This document shows positions 51,277 through 62,118 of a stretch of DNA of 64,000 nucleotides, piece by piece. Source of the DNA: Cercophora sp. LCS_1 (Eukaryota > Ascomycota > Sordariomycetes > Sordariales > Lasiosphaeriaceae); the NCBI GenBank assembly GCA_036250225.1, contig JAPZLL010000004.1, positions 868,001-932,000 on the forward strand, read 5' to 3'. The notes beneath the pieces are model-generated. The model was not told the DNA's origin. It saw nothing but the letters and a program-made list of their open reading frames with translations, and made no database searches. A program made the translations under genes and the position numbers. Positions within the stretch are counted from its first letter, which is position 1. Each line of letters begins with the position of its first letter.

Positions 51277-53652
51277 CTAGTATTCGCCATACTCGTCCTC
51301 GTCGCCCTCATCCATGTCAATCATGTATCCACCCCCTCTCTCTTCATCATCTGACCCGTTCCCCTCGTCGTCGTCTTGAAAGTCGGCATAGTTGCGGGTA
51401 TCGTAGTCATCGCCGTCCATATCCTCGATGGCCGGGTCCCGGTCCGAATCCGAATCCTGGTCTTGTTCTGAATCCGAGACTGGATTCTGCTGTCGGTGCA
51501 ACTGCAGCCTTTCTGCAAGAGACATGTGTTTCGTCTCAGCTTCGTCCCCGTCAGATTCTCCAGATTCGGACTCGTCTTCAGACTCTTCGTCAGATTTGTT
51601 GGACTCTTCCGATTCATCGTCCTCAACAAGAGTACGGCCACCAAAGCGTGCCCGCTTTCTCTGTACGCCTTGAGGCTCCTCATCCGAGTCGCACTGGGCA
51701 CTTCGCTTTCTCGACTGCCTTCTGGGAATGTCGTCCTCATCTTCGTCATCTTCGTCGTCCTGGGCTGGCCGCTTGCTGGCAACACGAGCGCGGGATCTAG
51801 GAGCTTCGCCCTCGTCCTCTTCATCAGAATCCGATTGCACAACTCGCTTCCGAGATCGCTTGACGGGAGCTTGATCTTCCTCCTCAGATTCGTCGTCTTC
51901 GATACGATGGGAAGTGCGCGCTCGCTTCTTGGGTGTCTCGTCCTCCTCATCCGAGTCGGACTCTACGACCCGCGGTTTTAAACGTTTCTTGGTCCCTCGA
52001 CGGGCCAAGTTGGTCGCAGCTCCAGCGCCATCCGAATCGCTTTCAATAGTTGCCGTGTCTGATTCGGGACTAGAAAACCGGGCAGGTGGGATCTCGCCGT
52101 CTTCGGTCAGCCTAAGAATGCCGTTTTGGCCGTGTGTCGGGGAAAAGCCCTCAAAGTCAGATGCTGCCTCATGCCCATCGTCATCATCGCTACTGATGCT
52201 CTCCCTGTCGTCAAGAACCATCAGATCGTCTTCATCCTCGTCCGACGATGCGTGTTCCTCGATTTCAGAGTCGTCGATCCCCTCGCTCTCATAATCTTCG
52301 TTCAAATCGTAATCTCCCATGTCAAAGTGGTCGATGCCATCCGAGTAATCAGATTGAGAATCCCAGTCAAATCCCTCCTTGTTACTGCTCCACGCCACCA
52401 ACCTTTCGAAGCGGGAGACGCCGTTGCTATCAAATTCAAGTAGCGGCCAGATTGCTAGTTTCGCAAGTTGGTTCCGGACAGCAATTTTGGTGGCAGCTTT
52501 GCGTTCCGCGTCGCGTTCTGCGCGTTCTGCTTCATCCATCTCCTCCAAGTTGTCTTCGTCCTCGACATAGTTTGGGGGAACGTAGCCGACCAAGCCCGCA
52601 GTTTTCCACATCCGATCCAATGGCAGATTGGTTTCTGCCCAAGAACGATGTGCATCAAGGTCTGGCCAGCAGTACAGCTGCTGATGCCACACCCGGCCGT
52701 GTGGCAACCTCTCGGAATACTCGTAGACGGGAGACCGCTTCACATGATCCGAGACGCACCACTCAATAGTTTTGCGGGAGCAGGCCTCGTGATCTATGTG
52801 AAAGAACACGTTCCTGAGGCGAGGGAAGACGCGAGCGGCCCATTGCGCATCATTCTGGTCCAGGCCTGTATCGGCCAGCGCCTTGTGATCGGGAACCGAG
52901 ATCTCCGAGGATGGCGAGTCTTCGCTTGAACTCTGGGGCGTTGTGTCAATGGAGGGACGAGGGATCTCAAAGTCTTCGAAGGCGCGGACGTCGGTAAGGC
53001 CAAGATTGCAGATCTGGTCGGTCAGGCCTCGCACCGGAGTCTCGCTCCGCACGGTCTTCCCCTTAAGGTAGACGATGTCTTTCTCCCTGTGGAACCGAAG
53101 AACAAGTGGCGGCTCATAGTCCCCCGGGGCAGGTATGCGCAGGGTGTGAGGAAAGAACTTCTCGGCGAATGCGCGACTCTCATGATGGACCGAGAGGACC
53201 GCGCGCACAGATTGAGTGCGCTGTCTCATAAACATCCTTGCCTGCGGCACATCGATTCCGAGAGAGAGTGCATCGTAAACGCGACCGTTTGCTGTCATTT
53301 CGGGACAGTAAAGCTCCCACACTCTCATGCGGATCTCGGGAGGCAGGAGCATGAACTGGGGGAAGGAAGTGAGATGCGACCGGGAGTACTCGTCGTCATC
53401 GTCATCGGAGCTCTCATCTCGAGAATCCTCGTCTTCGGATTCGCCATCAGACTCTGATGCTTCCATGTCGAACATGTCGTGGGCTTCGTCCTCCTCATCT
53501 GCATCCTCGTCTGAGCCATCGTCGCTGCCACTTGGCTCATCTCTCTCCGAGTCGTCATCCGAGTGGGGTCCATGGATCGGGGCGCCCTCATCACCGGATT
53601 CGTGCGCCGCGAATTGGAAGTTATCGTCAGAATCGTCCGACGCGTCCGACAT
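51277..53652 (-). CDS. 2EXR-domain acidic protein with basic/acidic repeat array, 791 aa
   Basis: Single exon. Likely start MSDASDDSDDNFQF at 53652; an in-frame ATG at 53760 would add 36 residues. After an acidic N-terminus (Asp/Glu/Ser to about residue 110) comes a 2EXR domain, a fungal F-box-like fold: FPQFMLLPPEIRMRVWELYCPEM, then SVRAVLSVHHESRAFAEKFFP. About 200-460 continues the globular part. The last third is strongly acidic; between about 51590 and 52010 it has six units of 20-26 residues, each with a basic Arg/Lys core (KRARTS, KRSRKRVV, RKRSAQ, RKRARFGG) followed by SDSDEE or DDESEEE, which are ideal casein kinase 2 sites. This composition suggests a nuclear protein binding histones or nucleic acid. 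Molecular function is unknown. Confidence 0.8.
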   Translation of the reverse strand: MSDASDDSDDNFQFAAHESGDEGAPIHGPHSDDDSERDEPSGSDDGSDEDADEEDEAHDMFDMEASESDGESEDEDSRDESSDDDDDEYSRSHLTSFPQFMLLPPEIRMRVWELYCPEMTANGRVYDALSLGIDVPQARMFMRQRTQSVRAVLSVHHESRAFAEKFFPHTLRIPAPGDYEPPLVLRFHREKDIVYLKGKTVRSETPVRGLTDQICNLGLTDVRAFEDFEIPRPSIDTTPQSSSEDSPSSEISVPDHKALADTGLDQNDAQWAARVFPRLRNVFFHIDHEACSRKTIEWCVSDHVKRSPVYEYSERLPHGRVWHQQLYCWPDLDAHRSWAETNLPLDRMWKTAGLVGYVPPNYVEDEDNLEEMDEAERAERDAERKAATKIAVRNQLAKLAIWPLLEFDSNGVSRFERLVAWSSNKEGFDWDSQSDYSDGIDHFDMGDYDLNEDYESEGIDDSEIEEHASSDEDEDDLMVLDDRESISSDDDDGHEAASDFEGFSPTHGQNGILRLTEDGEIPPARFSSPESDTATIESDSDGAGAATNLARRGTKKRLKPRVVESDSDEEDETPKKRARTSHRIEDDESEEEDQAPVKRSRKRVVQSDSDEEDEGEAPRSRARVASKRPAQDDEDDEDEDDIPRRQSRKRSAQCDSDEEPQGVQRKRARFGGRTLVEDDESEESNKSDEESEDESESGESDGDEAETKHMSLAERLQLHRQQNPVSDSEQDQDSDSDRDPAIEDMDGDDYDTRNYADFQDDDEGNGSDDEERGGGYMIDMDEGDEDEYGEY
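51590..52010 (-). repeat. Six-unit coding repeat, basic core plus SDSDEE acidic block
   Basis: Within the 2EXR protein gene. Units begin near RLKPRVVESDSDEE, ARTSHRIEDDESEEE, SRKRVVQSDSDEE, RVASKRPAQDDEDDEDE, SRKRSAQCDSDEE and FGGRTLVEDDESEE. The units are similar but not identical, so the array is old and under selection for charge pattern rather than a recent expansion; this reading is inference. Confidence 0.7.
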
Positions 53653-54973
53653 GATGGCTGGGTTGTGACTTGGTGCAAGTGTTTGACGCGTGGTTGACGA
53701 GTTGGACGTGGATGCCAAGGAAAAAGTTGCAGCGAGGAGACCCTGCAAACGCGATTTCATGTGAGCGGTGGGTCGGTGGCAGTGGGAAAATCAGTAAAGC
53801 GCACGGACCAGTTACCTCCCTGACGTCCACCCCGCCAGTGGTTGGTTTTGAGACGAAACAACCAAACCTTTGATCAAAGAGAACAACGCCGGACGACGCT
53901 CGGTTTAGGAGAGAAACCATATATCTCCGAATTTGCTAAGGGTGCGCCCCCAGGCTGTCTAACTCTCCGACGGTAGCCCGGATCGTACGTAGCCCAAACG
54001 GCACCTATGGCTAAGTGCAGCGGGAACACCCGCAGGATCGCCGCCAGGCTGTGGATCGCCGGCGACGCCCAGTCCTTCCTCCCGGCTACGGCAACAGCAC
54101 CGGCGAGAGAGGCATCAGTTGGAGTCGGTGTGACGCGCCGGCTATGGGCTCACCGGCCGGGCGCCTTGTTGGTTATTGGGAGCAAGTAGGCAATGCATTG
54201 GTTTCCCAGAAAACCTGCTGTTCCAGCTTTCCAAGACCGCAAAAAAGTGTTTAGCGCGTAGCTCGCATAAGGTACCCTTGGCGACATTCGGTTGCTTTTA
54301 TCACCACAGATGTACCTGGCTGCTGAAGAAGCAACGAGGTTACTATTGTTATCGAGGAACATTTGGATGTACCCAGCTTCCGCGATCTCACCCTCGCGCT
54401 CGGCAACCCAGAGAGTGAGTGCCCTGCGCAACGTCTTACGCGTGGTCGGGGAGCGGAACACATGTGCCAAACGAGGAAGAAGACAGCTTCATGGCCGTGT
54501 AAGAGTAGAGCACCAGACCATCGTTTCCACGAACACATGGTGTGGTGTACGTGGGTGACCCTTCTAGCTTTGAGGGACATCAATATTGTCAACAAGCTCA
54601 GTGGTGCATGCCCTATCAAGGTTGCTTGCTCGGAGCTGAAGTTGAGGCCTGGACTGGTTTACTTGCTCAGGGGTGCCCATAACATCGCGGGACGATTTAC
54701 CTTGTTTGGCACCGCGACTTTGGCAAGGGATGGATAAACAACGCCCAGAACAACCTGCAATAATACAACAACACAACATCACTGTGAAATTGAGATTGGT
54801 CATTCAATCATCTGGCATTGCAGCTCTACACATGACACCGAAAAGACAACCCCCGAACCACCTGACTCCATCGCCATCACACCCAGCCGGCCAGTACACA
54901 TTATGACGAGAATACAAACCATCCCACATAGACCGCTCATCAGCAGATACAGGTCCAACTCCTTCAACGCCAG
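53653..54973. other. 1.3 kb intergenic
   Basis: Promoter and leader of the 2EXR gene and the 3' side of the acyltransferase gene. Open frames at 54150-54619 on both strands show no motif. Nothing else is seen. Confidence 0.5.
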
Positions 54974-56575
54974 TTACAAAGTTGGGCCAAGCCAGTTCTC
55001 CCTCCGTAATCGTCCAAACCAGGCCTGTTTATGGGGAAATGCAATCTCCTTCTCTTTCGTAAAGCCTGTATACTCCAAATGCTGGATAAATCTGTTTTGA
55101 ATTAGTATGTAAGCTGCATGAAAACTTGAAGAATCTACTTACCTGGCATTGTCCACCCGCGGTTCCAAGCAGAGGCTCATGGTTCTGTTATCTGCGCCAA
55201 AAGCCCAGTGGACAAGGCTGGTGAGCCAGGTTTGCACTCTCCCTCTTGCCCATTCCTCTCCAATGAGGACATGACACCCGCGATCCCAGTCATCAGCGGC
55301 GCCGCCGATATATTGGCCGAGGATATCCTCCTTAACCCAATACAGCTCGAAATACCCAAACGGCACACCATCCCACATGCCAATGGCAGGAAAACTGTGT
55401 TGGCTCTTCAACGCAGCTTCCAGCGCATCAGGGGCATACTTTCCCCAAAAGGCAGACACTCGCGGGTTGCTGTACCAGTGCTGTAACAACGCCGAGTCGT
55501 TCATGAGACTGAGGTGTGAGTACACTGTGTTGGGCTTTGGGCCAAGCGGCCCCATGTACGGGACAGGATTTGGTGAAAGGGATGCCACGCGGAATGAGAG
55601 ATATTGCCCCACCGAGGGCACATAACGGGTATAAAAGATCTCACCCATCCGCGGCGGCTTCGGGCGGATGGGGTGTCTAACGTGGTTGGAGAAGGTGTAC
55701 TGCAGGGGAGCTGGCGGATAATATGTTGGGAGGTGGGAGGCGCTGAAATAGGGGCCGATGGGGAATGATGGTATGCTTGTCAGGGTGATACTTGGCGGCG
55801 GGGCGGGATTATCTGAGAACTCGAGATGCGAGAGGGAGGACTGGAGGGCGATGTTGTCTAGCACAGGTGAACCGGGACGGCTGTTGGCTGGTGATCCGGG
55901 GTATGGGCTCCCCGCCTGCTTAGGAGTTGGCTGAAGGGTGAAAAGGAACAAACGGCCCGGGATCTGCCAAAACATCCGTTGCGAAACAAACATCTTGTCA
56001 AATGATTCTCCCATGTCGTGGACCGTCGTGCCCACGGAAGAATCGAGACTGGCGATCAAGCCCATCCGCGCCAACTTGGGGATCAAATTTCTCCCGCGGA
56101 GCACCCCCTCTTTTTTTATGCAAATAGACCAGTCTCCCTTCGGCCTGCCGGGTTTGGGGGTGTGTTTGGACATCTCGGTCGTGGTGAGGGTGGACGGGGC
56201 GGGTTGGTGAAAGTACCAGTAGAGCGTCACCCACAGCATCATGGCAATCAGACGGGTCGGGCTTGCCGCCGGCTTGAAATCGCTGCTCGAAGGCGTTGAC
56301 ATGGACGATATAAACAGACAGTCGTTGACAAGCGTGGGCTTTGTAAACGAGTGGATGTGTGATGGCGACACCGGTGGCAGGTCCGGGTCGACGCTGGCCG
56401 CACCCTCAATCCGCTTGTCCTCCTCGCTGTCCTGTGTATGGATAACAATGGTCCAGCCGGCTGGGAAGGCATTCTGGTGGGTGCTGAGGTCGTTCCACTT
56501 GAAAAAGAGGCCGGCGAAGACAGGAGTAACGGTAATGCTCTGCCCGTCGGGCAAGTAGAGGACGTGAGGCCCCAT
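54974..56575 (-). CDS. Siderophore-type N-acyltransferase (IucB/AlcB-like, SidL/SidF group), 516 aa
   Basis: Enzymes of this group transfer an acyl or acetyl group from CoA to N5-hydroxyornithine in hydroxamate siderophore synthesis. Exons 55143-56575 and 54974-55091 (51-base intron). After an N-terminal fungal region (MGPHVLYLPDGQSITVTPV) and a low-complexity Pro/Ser middle, the C-terminal GNAT-type domain is clear: YSHLSLMNDSALLQHWYSNPRVSAFWG, GMWDGVPFGYFELYWVKEDILGQYIGG, DRGCHVLIGEEWARGRVQTWLTSLVHW, and, across the splice, CLEPRVDNARFIQHLEYTGFTKEKEI. It ends GPTL, without the peroxisomal SKL-like signal found on SidF, so a cytosolic SidL/acetylase-type role is more likely. No ornithine hydroxylase or siderophore NRPS is in the window. 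No ATG precedes 56575 in frame. Confidence 0.85.
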
Positions 56576-57098
56576 GGGTGAAAGGGAGTGCCTAGTTCGC
56601 GAGGGAAATCCGTATCTCAACGACGGCGAAATGCGCGCGTGGTTTCTTTCGCAAAGGAGTGGAGGGTTGGGGGCATTCGCAAAATTAAATGGCTATCGAG
56701 ATTCGAGCGCGTTCGTCTACAAACTGGTTGGCGTCTAGGCCGCGGCATGCCGAATCACGGGAGTCGTTCAAGAAGGCGCCTGTCGTTGTTCCATCGAGAG
56801 GGCCATCTCCAGAATGACACGAGACCGTTGCATGTCTCTCCGCATCTCGGCGACCGTTGCGGCCTGCCGCGGTGGAGGGGTCGTGGAGGGGTAAACCAGG
56901 AGCGACGGCAACAAGGGGAGCTCCGAGCAATGGAACGTCATCATCCGAGGAGGAGGCCCAAGCTCTCCACCCAAAAAATCACCCCACCCTGCACTGGCGT
57001 CAGGGCTTGTCCCACCCCAAAAGCAGTTGACGCAAGATGGAAATCGAATGTCTTCGTTTTGGCAATTGAGGGCTAGGCTACCGGAGACTCCGACATGG
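56576..57098. other. Intergenic upstream of the acyltransferase
   Basis: About 520 bases holding the acyltransferase promoter and the 3' side of the MCU gene. A plus-strand open frame (56588-57076) has no motif. Iron-regulated siderophore genes in fungi often carry GATA sites; I noted no clear cluster of them here. Confidence 0.5.
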
Positions 57099-58578
57099 CT
57101 ATGACTTCCCCGTCTTATCTCCTTTCTCTGGCTTCTCCTTCCTCTTTTGATCCCCCGTCAGATTCTCGTCTTCTTCCTTCTCCGAAGACCGCGATTTGTC
57201 CTTTTTCTTGCTCTTTTCCTTGTCCAGGACCTCCTTGACCTCCTCGCCGACGTCTTTCGCATCGTCCCATTCGACATCGTACTCCACCGCGATCACCTTG
57301 ATCTCGCTGCGTAATGCGTTTGCCTCGCGCACCATTTGCTCCCACCGTTGGATATCGAACCCCCGCTCCTCGTAGAGCGCATTTTGCCGTCGCGACACGG
57401 TCACGTTCATGGCTGCCTTGTAGGAGAGATCCCGGCTGATGTAGAGAAACCACAGATAACCCCCCATAATGGTCGCCAGACCCGTGAGATACGTAATTGG
57501 TTCCATCAGGTCCCATCCATAATTAGTGTGAAAGGAGAAATAGTAGACGACACCCCACCAACCCGTCAGCAATGCGAATCCTCCTTTTGCGAGCCGGTGC
57601 GCGCTACGGTGTGCGATTAGATCGCATTCTTTCTTGATATGGGCGAGCTGGTCGATCTTCCTGCTCATCTTCCGGAGCTGCACCCGCATGTAATATGTCC
57701 GGTCGTTGAAGGAGGGCACCGTGACGCGGAGCTCGACGCCGTGCCCTTCGATCTCGATCGCAAACTCCCGTCCTCGAGCGGCGTCTCGAATAAAGTCGCC
57801 AACTTCGGTGCTGCTGCTCCAACGAACCCAGTTCTTGTCAGAGGCCTCTCGTTCTGGTCCCTCGTGACCAAGACCCGAATACGACTCGACATGCGTGCTG
57901 CTGCTTGGACTGGTCTCCTTGCTCTTCGCTTCGGACTTTGAGGTTGGCCGGTTGTCGGCTTCATCCGCATCTTCGGCCCGAAAGTACACGTTGGGTATTT
58001 TTTCTTTTCCGTCTTCCTTCACAGGTGGTATTTCGGCCTGGATCAGGCGCTCGACGTATGAGAGAGGCTGCTGGGGGTGGATGAGAAGCGCTAACGGTTG
58101 GATTTTGTCGTTGGAGGAGATGGAGCGGCCATAATCCCGTGCATCGTTGTTTTCAATATCTTTCTCGATACTGATGGGCATCGGAAGGATCAGCTTGAGT
58201 AGCCTCGTCGGGGTTGTCAGCAGTTTCCCTGGTTCACGTCAACGAAGCCTTCACGGCATATGAGCATTTGTATCGCATACCCTTAACCACCGGCTCTGTA
58301 TCTTCTTGTTCTTGGACAGGAGGCTTGTCTGCATTCTGGCGATGCCATGGCCGGTGCACTTGGCGCTGGCGCACTTGGACTTGCTTTTCGTGGTCATCGA
58401 GGCCCTTTTGGTTCAACTTCCTGGCCTTGGCTTCGTACTCGTCCTCTCGTAATGACCGTGTTGTTGAAAGAGGCCTTACAGGGCATATCGATAGTGCCCG
58501 TAACGGGATATGGGAGTAGCAAGCGGTCGTTTGAGGCGCTCCAATCTGACGGGGTAGTCGCCTAAGAAGCGTGTTCAT
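57099..58578 (-). CDS. Mitochondrial calcium uniporter pore subunit (MCU), 475 aa
   Basis: Inner-membrane Ca2+ channel. Exons 58281-58578 and 57099-58228 (52-base intron; join VVKGKLLTTPTRLLKLILPMPISI). The N-terminus (MNTLLRRLPRQIGAPQTTACYSHIPLRALSICPVRPLSTTRSL) is an Arg-rich mitochondrial presequence. A soluble N-terminal domain with an acidic Ser-rich insert precedes coiled coil 1 (VQLRKMSRKIDQLAHIKKEC). TM1 (GFALLTGWWGVVYYFSF, about 316-332) and TM2 are joined by the pore loop YGWDLMEPITYLTG, whose Asp and Glu (about 339 and 342) form the selectivity filter; the usual WDIMEP has Ile for Leu. Coiled coil 2 and a long Lys/Glu tail follow. Known fungal MCUs work without EMRE. The gene is divergent from the TamA-like regulator. 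Confidence 0.92.
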
Positions 58579-59249
58579 CTCGACGACTTGCTCCGGCTGT
58601 TCAGAGCCCAATCAAGCTTGTTAAGATACCGAATAGCCAGAGAAACAAACGCAAGGCAAGTACTCGAGGACGCCGCCAAAGAGAGCACGCACGCATGCAA
58701 GCAGTCAAAGTCTAGACTTGTCGCGATCTCCTGTCGGGATCTGTGACGTCACATCCAGTTCCTGATCCAATTGGCGACGTGCCACGGTAGTGGAGCAGGG
58801 AGTGTCCCAGCAGCTACAGCCGCCATCTGAACCACCGGAGCTAGGATTCCTCTCCCGTTGCTTCCCTTGCTTCTTCATCCCACCCTCAAAGCGAGCTATC
58901 ATCCCAACAGCCTTTTGCGCCGACGCCCAATCTGCATCCCTACTCCAACTCGTGGAATACGTGGTGAAACCAAGATGAGATGATTCTGCTGCGAGGCTTC
59001 GGAGCAGTCGGAAGATGCCGTCGTCCAAAAGCATGGAGAGCGGGCGCTGCCCAGACGGTCCAATCACCCCACAATGCATCCAGCCCATTGCATCAAAGCA
59101 GCTGTCAGCGGTGCGATAAGGAAGCTCCTGCATCCCGCCCTCCATCATGATGGCCTGGTGAGCCACTCTCTCATCGAAGCGCCGGCTCGTAAGCCCCTGT
59201 CCTCCGAAACACTACCGACCATGTAAACGTCGATCGACCGCTTTTCAGC
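58579..59249. other. Divergent promoter of MCU and the Zn2Cys6 regulator
   Basis: About 670 bases. Most of it is covered by a minus-strand open frame (58705-59148, listed as doubtful). Otherwise no features are seen. Confidence 0.45.
58705..59148 (-). CDS. Doubtful small ORF, 147 aa
   Basis: Starts at ATG 59148 (MMEGGMQELPYRTADSCF) and runs to 58705. The sequence has a plausible globular balance (DAMGWMHCGVIGPSGQRPLSMLLDDGIFRLLRSLA) and a Gly/Ser/Cys-rich end, but no domain, intron or signal is recognised. It occupies the promoter or leader region between two well-supported divergent genes, which argues against it. Kept as a low-confidence candidate only. Confidence 0.25.
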   Translation of the reverse strand: MMEGGMQELPYRTADSCFDAMGWMHCGVIGPSGQRPLSMLLDDGIFRLLRSLAAESSHLGFTTYSTSWSRDADWASAQKAVGMIARFEGGMKKQGKQRERNPSSGGSDGGCSCWDTPCSTTVARRQLDQELDVTSQIPTGDRDKSRL

Positions 59250-61393
59250 ATGGACAATATGTCAGAAACTAGCCACTCGAGCCCAGATGCAGCAGCTCTC
59301 CAGACCCAGACACGCAAGGCCGCGCGAAGCGATCGACCGTGCGATACTTGCCGCAAGCGCAAATCGCGTTGTGCAAAGGAGCCGGACCAAGAGCGCTGTG
59401 TTCTATGCACCTTTCACGACCGCGAGTGCACGTACAACGATGCCCCTCAACCACGGCGCAAGAGAACCGACGTCCTCGATGACGGTGTCGCAAGCGTGGA
59501 TGGCACAGTAGACACCGAGATAAGGTCAACCCCGACTTCCTGATCGTCCTTTTCGCGCAGCCGGCAACTAATACCCTGCGGGGCAGCAGGCCACCTCGAA
59601 AGAAGACGAAAGGCACGCAAACCGACGACGACAGAACCTTCATCCAGCCTGCGACGTTGACTTCTGGACGATCCCTCCTCGACCGCACACTAGGACTACA
59701 CCGAACCACGCACTTCAAGTACATTGGCCCTAGCTCTCTACACGAGGAGCGCTTGCTAGATCTCATCCACCGATTCTATGAATCTGGCAACGGAGAAGAC
59801 GGGTGCAAGTTCCGTCGAGTGGCAGACTCGACCACATTCCTCTCCAAATCAGACCGACACACGCTCTTCAGCGCCGATGTCGACGGCGATCTTGATGCGA
59901 TTGAACAGTTCGTTCGGCCCCATGGGCCAGGGTTGGTCGACTTGTATTTTCGCATCGTGCATCCCAGCTATCCCATCCTACATAAGGGCGTCTTTCTTGA
60001 GAAGTACGGGCGAAGCTACAGAGAGTTCTCGCCGCCTTTGCTGGCTGCAGTCTATTTGCTAGCGATGGATTGGTGGGAGTACGACCGACAGCTCTCTTCT
60101 CATGCAAAGCCCGACGGCGAGGCGCTCCTTCGGATAGCCATGAAAGCCCTCACGGGAGTGATACACCGGCCGAAGCTTTCGTCGGTCCAGGCCAATCTCC
60201 TGCTTCTCCAGAGATCCGGTGGTGATTCTTGGGTTCTTACAACACAAGTTGTGGCTATTGGCGAAGAGCTCGGTCTGCATCTCGACTGCACGTCATGGAA
60301 CATACCAGAGTGGGAAAAAGGGCTCCGAAGAAGACTGGCATGGGCCATCTTCATGCAGGACAAATGGGGCGCCTTGATGCATGGGCGCCCCTCTCATGTC
60401 ATAGCATCGAATTGGCAGATGCCCCGAGTCTCGCTCGCAGATTTTCCCGAGTCCGCAGCCGACGACGACGATAAAGAGGGGAGCACCGAAGTTGAAAAGG
60501 GGCGGCTCTTATTTATCCATCTGACAAAACTTACACAGATCATGGCCCAGGCACTCGACATTCTATACAATCCGGATCAGGCCAAAATACAGGAGCTCTT
60601 GGCCAAAAGTGGCATCCAGGGCTTGCTGGAGCTTGTCAAGCCAATGGCTGTGAAGCTCAAGGAATGGGCAAACGACATGCCGCGCGACCTGCGAATGGAG
60701 GATGTCAAAACCAGAAAACTATGTTCGAACGGATATCTCCATCTCTCTTACTTCGTCACTGAGATCATCATCCACCGCCATATCATCCGCAGCTTGACGC
60801 CTGACACGCCACTGGCTCTGCGCGATCTCTGCCGCGAAGCCGGCAAAGCGCGCCTAGAAAGAGCGATCGACTTTGTCGAGGACCTTCGTCCAGAGCACTT
60901 GCAAGCCTTTTGGTGGTTTGCTTCCCCCAAATCCCTCGCCTTCATCCGGACGTACGGCGGTCTGTTGTGGGCGACAAGCTCCACAGACGCCGAGGCCGAG
61001 TTTTATCGGAGTAAACTGGAGGCCTTTCGATGGAGTCTCAAGGTCCGAGCGAAGGGCGTGAGCTTTGTTGCGGCGGCCCTACAAGAGATGGACGAGAGTC
61101 TCCAGGATATCGACATGTCCCAATCGCCTGTTGGCCGTAATGTTTTTGGACAAAGCCAGCCCGCAATAGCGGCGTCATCGGCGAGCATGTTCTCCAGCGG
61201 GAACGATGCCGAGACGCAGACACCGATGCAGGAAGACATGGCGCTACATACCATGTATGAAGGGCAGAGGTTCGAGTCGATCGAGACAACGCCGGGGTTT
61301 AATCTGCTGGAACTGGACGGTGCATCTTCGCATGGCTACCTATCGGAGGTGGGGGAGCAAAACTTTTTCTTCCCCGGTCTTGCGGGGTCATAA
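59250..61393 (+). CDS. Zn2Cys6 transcription factor, TamA/Dal81-like, 696 aa
   Basis: Nuclear regulator. Exons 59250-59507 and 59561-61393 (53-base intron with GTAGAC donor; phase forces this donor). The binuclear zinc cluster is complete at residues 31-60: CDTCRKRKSRCAKEPDQERC then CVLCTFHDREC pattern, six Cys in all, preceded by a basic segment. The fungal transcription-factor middle homology region spans about 200-430, with segments typical of the Dal81/UGA35 and TamA group: YIGPSSLHEERLLDL, VDLYFRIVHPSYPILHKGVF, PPLLAAVYLLAMDWWEYD, and ELGLHLDCTSWNIPEWEKGLRRRLAWAIFMQDKWGALMHGRPSHV. Those relatives are co-activators of nitrogen-catabolic genes; the role here is inferred. The C-terminus is acidic and Gln/Ser-rich, fitting an activation domain. 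Confidence 0.9.
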
Positions 61394-62118
61394 GTGATCG
61401 GGTTCGAAGCGTCTCGCTGTCCTGGATATCGGCGTTTATGTTGTTCGTGTGATCTTATACCCTGCTTGGACGAACCGGGAGGGTTGTGGACATCTGCAAC
61501 CGATCGAGTTAGCCATCTGAGTTTGTGCCATGATAGCATTGATCTGGGTCCCAAACAAAAGCTTGCTTCACATCATAAACGCGTAGGAGGCAACGATACC
61601 TCAAAACGCCATTGCTCCAAAAATAATAATTTTGCGGCCACAATAGAAGCCCATGTTGAAGTTCGCAGTCCCAGCCCATGTCACACTCAGTCCTCGCGGC
61701 GCTATGTCTGACATATATCCCAGAACCCAAGATTACCAGCATGTCCACCGCGTGCCGACGGCCCGGTCTCACGTCGGATTCCTGCAAGTAGGAGGGGCGG
61801 GCACCAGCCGCCGGCGAGCTGAGACATGCCGTCGGCCTGGTGGTGCCAAGACTGTTGACACATGCAAACCAAATCAAGGGCGCTGATGACACGACGAAAT
61901 CCAAAAGGGGTAAACATCATTTTGTTACCTTTGCTCATCTCATCGTTTCTCTCCAACGATGCATCATATCACATGTATTTGTTACTTAAATCATCGAACA
62001 GGCATTTTGTTGTTGTTTTTTTCCCATTCATCATCAACATTGCTACAAAGAAATACATATTCATCTTCGTCGTATCTTATCCTTCCGCCCTATTCGAATC
62101 CGCTACGCTAGGCACGCC
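61394..62118. other. Intergenic between convergent genes
   Basis: About 725 bases between the regulator stop and the M28 aminopeptidase stop; should hold both 3' UTRs. AT-rich near 61950-62060. No gene is seen. Confidence 0.5.
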
